The translations under genes and the position numbers were made by a program. From an uncultured Verrucomicrobiales bacterium (GTDB lineage Bacteria > Verrucomicrobiota > Verrucomicrobiia > Verrucomicrobiales > DEV007): a stretch of DNA of 62,507 nucleotides. This document shows positions 44,527 through 53,437 of the stretch, piece after piece; position 1 is the first letter of the stretch, and every line of letters begins with the position of its first letter. The notes under the pieces are model-generated. The model searched no databases. It saw nothing but the letters and a program-made list of their open reading frames with translations, and was not told the DNA's origin. The stretch is taken from assembly GCA_943789025.1 (NCBI GenBank), contig CALSSN010000003.1, positions 1 through 62,507 of the forward strand, written 5' to 3'.

Positions 44527-44787
44527 ATGATTATTACCTGCGAGACCCTCGCCTTCATTGGTCCGCTCGGCCCAGCCGAGACCGGCATCATTCTTTTTAT
44601 CATCGTCCTCCTCTTCGGAGCGAAGAAACTGCCGCAGCTCGCCCGAAGCATGGGCAAGAGCATGGGGGAGTTTAAGCGTGGCAAGAAGGAGTTTGAGGAG
44701 GAACTCAAGCGGGCCAGTGATACCTCGGACGAAGCCGGTTCTGAAGAACAGGCCAGCTCTCCCTCCGAAGAAGACTCCAAAGCCTGA
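44527..44787 (+). CDS. tatA: Twin-arginine translocase subunit TatA
   Basis: Pore-forming component that exports folded proteins. The 86-residue product has a short N-terminal segment, one transmembrane helix (about 16-30), the conserved Phe-Gly hinge (FGAKKLPQLAR at 30-40) and an amphipathic helix to about 63. The tail is Ser/Glu/Asp-rich and unstructured. No tatC or tatB is adjacent, so it is a stand-alone tatA. The iron-type transporter begins 140 bp downstream. Confidence 0.92.
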   Translation: MIITCETLAFIGPLGPAETGIILFIIVLLFGAKKLPQLARSMGKSMGEFKRGKKEFEEELKRASDTSDEAGSEEQASSPSEEDSKA

Positions 44788-44894
44788 TGATGCCGCCTCT
44801 GCTACGATCAGGAAGGTAAAAGGCATACAGCTCCTGCCGACTTGCAGTTAGTCGAGCCCCAAAATCCAATAGATCCCTTCTCTTTTTTTCCTTG

Positions 44895-44911
44895 TTGAGA
44901 TCGCGTCTCAA
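44895..44911. promoter_or_regulatory. Candidate operator: 17-bp palindrome before the iron-type transporter
   Basis: TTGAGA-TCGCG-TCTCAA is a perfect 6-5-6 inverted repeat that ends 15 bp before the start codon of the substrate-binding protein. Its position over the translation start region suits a repressor site. It does not match the classical Fur consensus. Confidence 0.5.
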
Positions 44912-44926
44912 TCCATAAAATTACGT

Positions 44927-45991
44927 ATGACCATGATAATTATCTCTCGTTTTAAACCCATCACGCTTCTTATTTTCATTCTTTGTAGTTTCGGTTTGCG
45001 GGCCGATGCAGAGACCGACAAGAGGAAGCTCGAAACGGAAGGAGAGGTTAATCTTTACACCCACCGGCACTATGAGGCCGACGAAGCACTTTTTGCCCGA
45101 TTCACTGAAAAGACAGGAATCAAAGTCAATGTGGTTAAAGCAAACGCGGACGAGTTGATCGAGCGGCTGAAATCAGAGGGCGAGGCATCCCCAGCCGACT
45201 TGCTTGTCACGGCGGATGCCGGACGTCTGGTCCGTGCCCAGGAAGCGGGGCTCCTGCAGGCGGTGAAATCAGAGAAACTGGAAGATTGTGTGCCAGCGCA
45301 GCTTCGTGAGCCTGACGGTTACTGGTTCGGATTGACCCTTCGCGCCCGTATCTTCGCTTACGCGAAAGCTCGAGTGAACCCGGCCAGCCTTTCCACTTAT
45401 GAAGCACTTGCCCAGCCCGTCTGGAAAGGGCGAATACTCGCCCGCTCCTCAAGCAACATTTACAATCAGTCGCTCCTTGCCTCGATCATTGCGCAGTCGA
45501 GCGAAGAACAAGCCGTTGCGTGGGCACGAGCAGTCCGCAGCAACATGGCTCGCCCACCGCAAGGGAGCGATCGCGACCAGATGCGCGCGGTAGCTGCGGG
45601 CCTTGCAGACGTCGCCATCGTCAATACCTACTACCTTGGAATTCTGGCAACCTCCTCCGATCCAGCCGACAGAAAATCTGCAGAAAAGATTGGCGTCTTT
45701 TTCCCCAATCAAGGCGGGCGCGGCGCCCACATCAACATCTCTGGAGCAGGAGTGACTCGTCATGCCAAGAATACCGAAAACGCGATTACGCTTCTCGAAT
45801 TCCTTGTCGAGAGCGAACAGCAGTCCGAATTTGCTCGCGCGAACTTTGAGTATCCCGTGAATCCTGAAGGGCAGCGCTCACCTCTCCTTAAAAAGTGGGG
45901 AGCCTTCAAGGCCGACACACTGAACCTCTCGGAGCTCGGAAAATACAATCAGGCAGCGGTGAAAGCCTTTGATCTGGCCGGCTGGGAGTAG
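44927..45991 (+). CDS. Periplasmic iron(III)-type ABC transporter substrate-binding protein
   Basis: Captures Fe3+ (or a similar oxyanion-coordinated metal) for import. The 354-residue product has a signal peptide (ITLLIFILCSFGLRADA) and the FbpA/FutA/IdiA fold signatures: GEVNLYTHRHYEAD at the mature start, FTEKTGIKVNVV, DLLVTADAGRL, a conserved tyrosine pair in IVNTYYLGIL, and FFPNQGGRGAHINISG. The Tyr-Tyr is the metal-ligand type seen in this family. It is the first gene of an importer with a permease and an ATPase, with a candidate operator just upstream. Confidence 0.92.
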   Translation: MTMIIISRFKPITLLIFILCSFGLRADAETDKRKLETEGEVNLYTHRHYEADEALFARFTEKTGIKVNVVKANADELIERLKSEGEASPADLLVTADAGRLVRAQEAGLLQAVKSEKLEDCVPAQLREPDGYWFGLTLRARIFAYAKARVNPASLSTYEALAQPVWKGRILARSSSNIYNQSLLASIIAQSSEEQAVAWARAVRSNMARPPQGSDRDQMRAVAAGLADVAIVNTYYLGILATSSDPADRKSAEKIGVFFPNQGGRGAHINISGAGVTRHAKNTENAITLLEFLVESEQQSEFARANFEYPVNPEGQRSPLLKKWGAFKADTLNLSELGKYNQAAVKAFDLAGWE

Positions 45992-46054
45992 AGCTCGTCA
46001 CATTTTATCGGATGATCAGCCGGATCAAGTCAGTCACGATGATCAGACCAAACC

Positions 46055-47770
46055 ATGGGTCCTGCCAAGTCCAGAAGTAAGCAGGCTCCTCTGTTCCTTT
46101 CCCCCGAGGGAAACCTCCGAGTCTCAGCACAACGTTGGGCCTGGCAACTCTCAAGCCCTTGGACTATCACGGCAGGATCCCTCGCGCTCATCGTTTCGAT
46201 CCCGATGCTCGTCATTCTGGCTAATCTTTTTTCCTCGCCAGGAGAAAACTGGGAGCATATCCGGCAGCATACCCTTCCGGGATACCTTAAAAACACCGCC
46301 ATCCTTCTCACCGTCGCCGGCCTCCTCTCGCTCGCCATCGGCGTCCCTTCCGCGTGGCTTGTTTCCAGCTTCAACTTCCCCGGAAGAAGCATTTTTTCCT
46401 GGGCGCTGATTCTGCCTCTTGCGCTCCCCACCTATGTCGCGGCATACGCCTACGGAGACATCCTCCAGTCACTTATTCCGCTCCAGATCTGGGTGAGGAG
46501 CAACTGGGGAGTGGAAGCATTCCTCCATGCCGAAGCCGTGATGCGCTACGGAATCGTCTCGCTTATTCTGGCGTCTGTGCTCTACCCCTATGTCTACCTC
46601 GCGAGCAAAGCGGCCTTCTGCTACCAGGCTTCCTCTTCGATCGAGGTGTCGAGAACACTCGGCCGAGGAATGACCGCCACTTTTTTCCGGGTTGCTCTTC
46701 CTATGGCCCGTCCAGCAATCGTCGCGGGACTTGCGCTCGTCATGATGGAGATAATCAACGATTATGGCGCTGTTTCATTCTTCGGAATTCCGACCTTAAC
46801 AGTCGGAATCTTCCGAACCTGGCTGGCCGTGGGTGACACTGGAGCCGCGGTCCGTCTCTCGGCAGGAGCCATGCTCTTTATTCTCATTCTTCTGATCGGC
46901 GAGCGCATGCAACGAGGAAAGAAGGGTTTTTTCGCCAGTGGATTGAAAACCCACCACACGCCCCAGCGCAAGCAACTCGGAAGATCTACTGGAATGATCG
47001 CGGCGTGCCTGTGTCTTCTGCCAGTCACCACAGGGTTTCTTATCCCCGGATGGCGGCTCGCGAGGTGGACGCTTCAAACCTACCAGAAAACACTCACTCC
47101 GAAGTTCTGGCAACTGCTGGAGTCCACTCTTGCCATCGCAGCTACCGGCACCTTGACCGTGCTTCTCGGTGCCGTTCTTTTATCTTATGCCCGGCGCGTC
47201 TCGACTTCTCGATTTCTCGCGCCGCTTGTTCACTCTGCCACCCTTGGCTACGCCGTGCCCGGAGCCGTGATTGCCATCGGCATTCTTCTGCCTCTTGGGT
47301 GGCTGGACAAAGGGCCCGTCTCTTCGCTGCAGAGGTTGTCAGGGAGTGAGCCCTCGCTGCTCTTCAGTGGATCCCTTGTCGCACTTGGGCTTGCCTATCT
47401 TGTCCGTTTTCTCGCCGTCGCATACCATCCTCTCAAGTCAGGGATGGAGCGTGTCTGCACAAATCTTGACTCTGCCTCCCGTCTGCTGGGGAGAGGTCCT
47501 TTAGGAACCCTCCTCCGGATCAACCTCCCGCTTCTCCGGGGTCCCCTGCTTGCTGCAGCCATTCTCGTTTTTGTCGATGTTCTCAAAGAACTCCCTCTCA
47601 CTCTGGTGCTCCGTCCCTTCAACTTTGAGACACTCTCCACCAAAGCGTTCAGTCTTGCCTCAGAGGGTCGGCTTGCTGAGTGCGCAGTTCCGTCGCTCCT
47701 CATCGTTCTTGCCGGAATCATCGGCCTCGTTCCGCTCAACCGCCTCATGGAAGGCTGGAAAACACAGTAG
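46055..47770 (+). CDS. Iron-type ABC transporter permease (fused two-domain)
   Basis: A 571-residue inner-membrane permease with about twelve transmembrane helices in two homologous halves, as in FbpB/FutB proteins. Each half has an EAA-type loop: EVSRTLGRGMTATFFRVALP in the first, and SASRLLGRGPLGTLLRINLP in the second. The N-terminal 35 residues are cytoplasmic and polar. It follows the substrate-binding gene by 63 bp, and the ATPase gene begins about 70 bp downstream. Confidence 0.93.
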   Translation: MGPAKSRSKQAPLFLSPEGNLRVSAQRWAWQLSSPWTITAGSLALIVSIPMLVILANLFSSPGENWEHIRQHTLPGYLKNTAILLTVAGLLSLAIGVPSAWLVSSFNFPGRSIFSWALILPLALPTYVAAYAYGDILQSLIPLQIWVRSNWGVEAFLHAEAVMRYGIVSLILASVLYPYVYLASKAAFCYQASSSIEVSRTLGRGMTATFFRVALPMARPAIVAGLALVMMEIINDYGAVSFFGIPTLTVGIFRTWLAVGDTGAAVRLSAGAMLFILILLIGERMQRGKKGFFASGLKTHHTPQRKQLGRSTGMIAACLCLLPVTTGFLIPGWRLARWTLQTYQKTLTPKFWQLLESTLAIAATGTLTVLLGAVLLSYARRVSTSRFLAPLVHSATLGYAVPGAVIAIGILLPLGWLDKGPVSSLQRLSGSEPSLLFSGSLVALGLAYLVRFLAVAYHPLKSGMERVCTNLDSASRLLGRGPLGTLLRINLPLLRGPLLAAAILVFVDVLKELPLTLVLRPFNFETLSTKAFSLASEGRLAECAVPSLLIVLAGIIGLVPLNRLMEGWKTQ

Positions 47771-47838
47771 CAAGATCCTCCCAACCATGTGCTGCCTGTT
47801 GTCAGCATCCTGCGTTCTTCTGTTCCGTATATTTATCG

Positions 47839-48867
47839 ATGTCCTCCCTCCGCATTCAATCATTGACTAAGAGATTCACCGGCGATCCGAAATTTCCGGC
47901 AGTCAATGGTGTCAGCCTCGACATCCCAGAGGGCCATGCCATGGCGATCGTTGGTGAGAGCGGAAGCGGAAAAACCACTCTTCTGAGAATGATCGCTGGC
48001 CTCGAAATTCCTGATGGCGGCGAGATTCATATCGGCTCGAAACTCGCGTCCAGCGTCACCCATGTAATCGCTCCCGAGCAACGCGGGGTTGGTCTGGTCT
48101 TCCAGGACGGCGCGCTTTTTCCTCACCTCACGGCGGCAAAAAATATTGGCTATGGACTTAAGAGCATGAGACGCAAACAACGGGCGGCAAAGGTGGAAGA
48201 AATGCTCGAGCTTGTCGGACTCTCCGGATATGGCGGGCGCTATCCACGCGAGGTCTCCGGCGGTGAGGCCCAACGGGTTGCTCTGGCTCGTGCTCTGGCT
48301 CCCGAGCCCGGCATCCTGCTCCTCGATGAGCCTTTCAGCAATCTCGACACTACCCTGCGCAAGCAGCTGCGTGACGACGTCAAACTCATCCTCAAGAACA
48401 CCGGAACAACAAGCCTTTTTGTCACCCACGATACGGAAGACGCTCTCGCCATTGCTGACGAAATAGCGGTCATGAGAAAAGGCGAGCTTCTTCAGGTAGG
48501 AGAGCCTGCGGCGCTCTACAGAAACCCCTGTGACGCCTACTGCGCCAACCTCTTTGGCCCTGCCAATCGTCTCCCGGAATCATTCATGAGAGGCATTGCT
48601 TCTCCTCCCGCACCAGGGCAGATGGGCGATGGCTGGCTCTGGACTCGGCCCGAAGAGCTTGAAGTCCTCCAGGCCTCTGGTGCCGACGCTATTCAGGTAG
48701 AAGTCACTGAGGTACGTTACCTTGGTGAACGGCAGGAACTGAAAGCGGTGCCAAGCAATCTCGAAGGCCAGGGTGCGACGCTTTCGTCTTTGACCCTTTA
48801 CTGGGAGGGAAGAGAAGAGGTGCGACCTGGTCAAAGGCTCTGGATCAAACCCCGTTATCTTCATTGA
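47839..48867 (+). CDS. Iron-type ABC transporter ATPase
   Basis: Energises the importer. From ATG 47839 the product has 342 residues; the longer open frame from 47680 lies over the permease gene and is rejected. Motifs are Walker A GESGSGKTT, the Q-loop region VGLVFQDGALFPHLTA, the signature VSGGEAQR, Walker B ILLLDEPFS and the switch FVTHDTEDAL. A C-terminal TOBE-like domain (about residues 250-342) follows. It completes the substrate-binding protein, permease, ATPase cassette. Confidence 0.94.
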   Translation: MSSLRIQSLTKRFTGDPKFPAVNGVSLDIPEGHAMAIVGESGSGKTTLLRMIAGLEIPDGGEIHIGSKLASSVTHVIAPEQRGVGLVFQDGALFPHLTAAKNIGYGLKSMRRKQRAAKVEEMLELVGLSGYGGRYPREVSGGEAQRVALARALAPEPGILLLDEPFSNLDTTLRKQLRDDVKLILKNTGTTSLFVTHDTEDALAIADEIAVMRKGELLQVGEPAALYRNPCDAYCANLFGPANRLPESFMRGIASPPAPGQMGDGWLWTRPEELEVLQASGADAIQVEVTEVRYLGERQELKAVPSNLEGQGATLSSLTLYWEGREEVRPGQRLWIKPRYLH

Positions 48868-49003
48868 GGAGAGCGATAAAAAACGAATGCTTTTAAGCGA
48901 TCAGCCCCTTTCATAGACGCCCGGAACCGCTCCCTCTGACACTTGTGCACGGCCACTTGCAGAGATGCCATTTGCCCTTACCGAGCTTCGCTCTAGGGTG
49001 GGA

Positions 49004-49600
49004 ATGATGCACGATGAATCCCAGCCCAAGGTCGACCGCCCCCGGATCGAATCCGCTGTAAAAGAAATTCTTGCCGCGATTGGTGAAGATCCTCAGCGTG
49101 ATGGCCTGATTGATACTCCGGCCCGCGTTGCCAGAATGTTTGAGGAAACCTGCGGCGGGCTTCATGAAGAGCCAGAGCGCCACCTTGAGACCGTATTCGA
49201 TGTGGACCACGATGAAGTCATTGTTGTTCGCGATATCCCACTTTACTCAATCTGCGAGCACCACCTTATTCCCTTTTTTGGACGTGCTCATGTCGGCTAC
49301 ATTCCCCAAAAAGGAGGACCCCTCACTGGGCTTTCCAAGCTGGCTCGTGTTGTCGATGGCTTCGCGCGCCGCCCTCAGGTTCAGGAGCGCCTTACCCGTC
49401 AGGTCGCTGATGCCATGCGGGACAAGCTGAACGCCCAGGGGGTCATCGTAGTCATCGAGGCAGAACATCTCTGTATGTCGATGCGAGGGGTCCAGAAACC
49501 GGGTGCTCAGACAGTCACCTCCGCTGTACATGGAGTGTTTCGCGACAATGCCGCCTCGCGGGCCGAAGTCCTGCAACTCCTTCACATCGGACAACGGTAG
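49004..49600 (+). CDS. folE: GTP cyclohydrolase I
   Basis: Converts GTP to 7,8-dihydroneopterin triphosphate at the start of folate synthesis. The ATG at 49004 gives 198 residues; ATG 48965 would add 13 poorly typical residues. Zinc ligands are in [11 protein letters not shown] (Cys and His) and LCMSMRGV (Cys), and the [20 protein letters not shown] block is typical. The AEHLCM and [11 protein letters not shown] stretches are intact. It lies about 140 bp after the ATPase gene and is probably independent of it. Confidence 0.95.
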   Translation: MMHDESQPKVDRPRIESAVKEILAAIGEDPQRDGLIDTPARVARMFEETCGGLHEEPERHLETVFDVDHDEVIVVRDIPLYSICEHHLIPFFGRAHVGYIPQKGGPLTGLSKLARVVDGFARRPQVQERLTRQVADAMRDKLNAQGVIVVIEAEHLCMSMRGVQKPGAQTVTSAVHGVFRDNAASRAEVLQLLHIGQR

Positions 49601-49681
49601 CAGGTTTTCTTTTTCTTGAAATCCCCCCCTGATCGCCAAGGTGCTTGGAGTTGGCTGCCCTCGGAACACTCCCAACGTGGC

Positions 49682-50476
49682 TTAACTCCCTGTAGGCTGT
49701 GGCTTGTCTATCTCGAGATAGCTCCGTGCGTAGGGCGAACCCTCACCAGGCCGAAACGATTCGACCCGCATTTCCTTGAGCACCCAGGCTCCGCTCTTCA
49801 GCTTATGTCCAGAATTTACCGTGGAACGTTTGATCATTTTCCCCTCGTAGTTGTAGCACTGCATTTTCATGATTCCTCCGCTTCCCTTGTCGACCCAGAT
49901 TTCAACACAGTGATAGGGACCAAGGTTGAGAGGATTGTAAATTCTCAGCTTCCAACACTTGCGCGTTTTAATCCGCTCCTCGCCCTCCAGGGTCGGATCG
50001 GGCCAATAAAGGAACCGCATGGCGATGTCCTCATACCAGATGTCGGACCCTCTTACCGACTCGGCATAGCGCGTGAAAGGGACGGACTCCTCTGAATCAT
50101 CGACTACTTCCCTGAGAAGACCGCTGGTATCCTTGAGATCCAGTTGAATGATCTGCCGAGGATTATCAAAAGTGAAGCGGACATAACGATCCTTCATGGT
50201 GAGAAGAAAGCGGACCCGTTCACCGCGGGCATTTCTCAGAGTCCCTACCAGGTCATGATCTTGCGCAGCGTTACTGAAGCGAACAAGTGCCTGAATCTCG
50301 ACTGCGCTGAGATTTTTCTTATAGTCTTCGTCAGGGTTATCCTTTGCCCCGACGGTCAGAAAGCTTGAAAAAAGAAGCTCCAGCATCACAATGCACAAAA
50401 CGACAGCAGCAACTCTGCGGGGAAAGCCGACTGGTGAAGACACATTTTGAAAGGAATCAGCAATGGCAGACATCAT
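49682..50476 (-). CDS. LolA-like outer-membrane lipoprotein-sorting protein
   Basis: A 264-residue exported protein with an N-terminal signal segment (RVAAVVLCIVMLELLFSSFL). The mature part resembles the LolA-like family of lipoprotein carriers: MKDRYVRFTFDNPRQIIQL, then DIAMRFLYWPDPTLEGEERI and CWKLRIYNPL. The true family name is uncertain. Its likely role is periplasmic binding of lipid-modified proteins, alongside lnt and lgt encoded a few kb away. It is convergent with folE and transcribed away from the glycosyltransferase. Confidence 0.75.
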   Translation of the reverse strand: MMSAIADSFQNVSSPVGFPRRVAAVVLCIVMLELLFSSFLTVGAKDNPDEDYKKNLSAVEIQALVRFSNAAQDHDLVGTLRNARGERVRFLLTMKDRYVRFTFDNPRQIIQLDLKDTSGLLREVVDDSEESVPFTRYAESVRGSDIWYEDIAMRFLYWPDPTLEGEERIKTRKCWKLRIYNPLNLGPYHCVEIWVDKGSGGIMKMQCYNYEGKMIKRSTVNSGHKLKSGAWVLKEMRVESFRPGEGSPYARSYLEIDKPQPTGS

Positions 50477-50608
50477 GGTAAAGCGAAAGGCCTATGGTTT
50501 CTTAGACAAGCCTGATTCTGATCTTATTCAATCTTCCATCCTATTCTGGGACGCCTGACTACCCCTGTCACTGTTTTTTGATCTGGCCCTCCCTCTATTT
50601 GCCACACC

Positions 50609-52261
50609 ATGGAACTCAACCGCATCGTTCTGATCGCACTCGGGACTCTCACCGTGGCCCGCCTGCTCCTCCTTTCCGCGACTGAGCTCGACCCTGATGA
50701 GGCCTACGTCGCTCTCTGTGGAACGCGTTCGGATTGGCATTACATGGAAAGCGGCCCCCTTCCTCCCCTGCTCTCCAGAATAGGGACTGCTGTTTTTGGC
50801 CGCAACGAATTCGGGCACCGGTTTTTTGCACCGTTTTTCGGCCTTGGCATGACGCTTGCCGGCGGTGCTCTGACTGCCGGAATTGCGAGTGGCAGGGCAT
50901 CTGTCTGGGCGATCTCCGGGATCACTCTTCTGCCGGCGATGGGCATCGCATCAACCCGGATGACAGTTGAAACATGCAGCGCGTTTTTCTTTTCCGTTCT
51001 GGCATGGTCGATCTGGTCCGCACTTCACAGTCATCGTTTGAGCCGTCGCTTCTGGATTCTTGCTGGAGCCTCAGCAGCAGGCGCCCTTCTCTGCCACCCT
51101 GCAAATATCATTCCCCTTGCATTGAGTTGTTGCCTGTTGGCGGTCGTTCCCAGATGGCGACGCAATCTTCTGAAAGGCAAATTTCTCTTCCTGATGCTTC
51201 CTCTCATTGGGCTTGGATTGGTCCCCTACTTCGCGTGGGAGGAAAATCACCGCATCCTTGCCTCCCTCCACTGGCAGGGAGATTTTTCTGGAAATACGTC
51301 GCTCACTGGGATCGCAGACCTCTTGAGGCGCTCCACTTTTGCTTACACTCCACTGATAGGATTCGGGTTGCTCTGGATCGTCTACTGGGACCTTCGCCAC
51401 AATCGCAACTCACTGGGCGCCCGTTATGGCATCGCTTTTTCCCTGCCGCTGATTCTCTTCGCTCTGGGACTTGCTTTTCTCGGCAAGCCTTCTCCCCTCC
51501 TCCTGCTTCCGGCGGCCATCCCGCTTCTCGCCCGCCTCGCTCTCACCTGGCCAGGCGTGCCGGTCAGCCATTCTTTAAAAATAGCTGTGCGAACTACCGC
51601 TCTTGCCTTTGCTGCACTGTTCAGTCTTTTGATTTCGCAAACTGATCTCGTGCGGCGTGCTGGAATGACCTGGGGATACCGGGATACTCCTCCGCAGGGT
51701 GGCGGGCACTCCTACTGGACCCCCTGGATCCGCGATGCCTCGGGCGAACATCGTGGGTGGCGAGAGCTCGCCCGGCTTGTCGATCATATCCGCAAGGAAG
51801 CAGTGACCTCGTCCGGAGAGACGCCTTTCCTGATTGCGAGCTCGTCCGAGGTTGCTGCCCTCCTTGCTTTCTACCTTCCCGAAGTCACCGACCAGAAAAA
51901 TAGCATCAAAGCCACTGCAGGCGGGTCCTCGAAACCTACTGATCCGCCGGTTTTTGACATCGTTGGCCAAAACCCTACCTCGGCCCTCCTTGGCTGGGCT
52001 CGATACAACCGGCGGGAAAAGACGACGATCAACAGCGAGACTGAGCGCAGCCCCTCATCAACTACCCCCACCCGTTTTGGTGATTCTGCGCTTTTCATTG
52101 CCACTCCTGCCCTGGGTCCGGGCGAGATTTTCCCGCCAGCGCTCAAAGAGAGCTTTTCTGATATCTGGCCGGTTGTGTCCGCGAACATTCTTCGTGGCGG
52201 CGAACTGCTAAGAACGGTCACTGTTTACTCCTGCGATGACTTCCATGGCAAGGGGCTTTGA
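50609..52261 (+). CDS. GT-C family glycosyltransferase (PMT_2/ArnT-like)
   Basis: A 550-residue membrane enzyme with about nine or ten transmembrane helices. The N-terminal DPDEAYVALCG is the acidic first-loop motif of lipid-linked sugar transferases, and the following HYMESGPLPPLL segment is family-like. A soluble C-terminal domain begins near residue 370. The donor would be a polyprenyl-phosphate sugar and the acceptor is unknown. It is the first of several genes on the plus strand leading to lnt, with a short gap to the unknown protein. Confidence 0.78.
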   Translation: MELNRIVLIALGTLTVARLLLLSATELDPDEAYVALCGTRSDWHYMESGPLPPLLSRIGTAVFGRNEFGHRFFAPFFGLGMTLAGGALTAGIASGRASVWAISGITLLPAMGIASTRMTVETCSAFFFSVLAWSIWSALHSHRLSRRFWILAGASAAGALLCHPANIIPLALSCCLLAVVPRWRRNLLKGKFLFLMLPLIGLGLVPYFAWEENHRILASLHWQGDFSGNTSLTGIADLLRRSTFAYTPLIGFGLLWIVYWDLRHNRNSLGARYGIAFSLPLILFALGLAFLGKPSPLLLLPAAIPLLARLALTWPGVPVSHSLKIAVRTTALAFAALFSLLISQTDLVRRAGMTWGYRDTPPQGGGHSYWTPWIRDASGEHRGWRELARLVDHIRKEAVTSSGETPFLIASSSEVAALLAFYLPEVTDQKNSIKATAGGSSKPTDPPVFDIVGQNPTSALLGWARYNRREKTTINSETERSPSSTTPTRFGDSALFIATPALGPGEIFPPALKESFSDIWPVVSANILRGGELLRTVTVYSCDDFHGKGL

Positions 52262-52392
52262 GAGGCCTTCACGCCTCGGAATAGCAAAGCAAGGTAATAC
52301 CTTGCCTTGACTCACCTCACCTTGCGCCGATGCTCGAGTGCGCAAAGGGCTCACCGCCTCCTAATTCCACGGCATCTTTCCGCCCACCGAAT

Positions 52393-53412
52393 ATGAACTT
52401 GAGGGACAAACTCAGAGAAATTCTTCCGGATATTCTCCCCGAAAATCCTACTGATTCTGTCAAGGGAACGAAGCTCATTGAACTCGTTCGCGTAAGGCTC
52501 AAAAAAGACTATAGCGACGCCACTCTGCGCTACCATTTCTCCATCATGTGCTGCGACCCCAGCGCTCCCATCGCAAAGGTCAATCAAGGGCAAGGATACT
52601 ATCTCCGCTCACCCATGAACTCGCCGCAGGGCGCTCAGAACCTGATTAGTTTTACCCAGGGGACGCTTCTTGGAACAGCAGACGCCGAGGTTCAGAACAT
52701 CCAACTCTCACGAGCGATGAAGTTCCGGGCACTCTACGCGAGAATGAACGAGACAGCGGCACGTTTTCCTTTCATCTTTGATCAAGACGCGGCATTGCGT
52801 GATTCCGCCGAGGCCTTGTGGCGGGTTCCTAACCTTGCGCTGGTCGAGTGGAGTGTCGGAGAGGTCACCGATGACGGGGCGATTCGGCTCGATCCCGAGA
52901 AACTGAAACTGAAACAGGCACTGGGCTTGTCTCCCTTTGTCATTACCAGCGTCAAAATGCGGCTCGACGCAGACCTCAAGACTCTTCGAAGCGAGTTCTT
53001 TCAAGGCCTCAGCCAGAGCGGATGGGCTCATCGTGGCGAACTGGTCTTTGCTGGAAAAATCGAAGATGAAGGAACGGCCGATATTCTGCGTGCACTCTCC
53101 AATCGCTATGGAATCGCAGTTACCAGCTATGGAATCAATCTCGACCAGATGGACGAGTGGCAGAGCGCCGTAGAGATCCAGCGGATGGGAGAGTGTGAAT
53201 TCGAAAGCCTTACTCTGGCAACACATATCCAGAGGATCGCGCCAGGAGCACCATCACCCCACCTCGACTGGGCAGCTCTTGAGGAAGCGTGTCAGGAGCA
53301 CTCAGATTTTTCCAACTTACTCGGGTGGATCAATGACTGCCTCACCAGCAAAACCGTAAACCCCCATCAGTATCAGGGGCGGAACACCAGCCAGAAAGTC
53401 TCCGGTTCCTAG
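52393..53412 (+). CDS. Unknown protein with winged-helix-like N-terminus
   Basis: From ATG 52393 it has 339 residues; the open frame to 52330 adds a non-helical leader. The first 70 residues (LREILPDILPENPTDSVKGT to the YYLRSP end) are charged and helical with a strand end typical of a winged helix-turn-helix. A second domain (about 110-290) has alternating strands such as LALVEWSVGEV, PFVITSVKMRL and GELVFAGKIEDEGT, which recall a restriction-endonuclease-like fold, but the catalytic Glu-x-Lys is not convincing. No signal peptide. It stands between a glycosyltransferase and lnt, and its role is unknown. Confidence 0.65.
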   Translation: MNLRDKLREILPDILPENPTDSVKGTKLIELVRVRLKKDYSDATLRYHFSIMCCDPSAPIAKVNQGQGYYLRSPMNSPQGAQNLISFTQGTLLGTADAEVQNIQLSRAMKFRALYARMNETAARFPFIFDQDAALRDSAEALWRVPNLALVEWSVGEVTDDGAIRLDPEKLKLKQALGLSPFVITSVKMRLDADLKTLRSEFFQGLSQSGWAHRGELVFAGKIEDEGTADILRALSNRYGIAVTSYGINLDQMDEWQSAVEIQRMGECEFESLTLATHIQRIAPGAPSPHLDWAALEEACQEHSDFSNLLGWINDCLTSKTVNPHQYQGRNTSQKVSGS

Positions 53413-53437
53413 ACCGGTAAACCAGCCTGTTGAAGCT

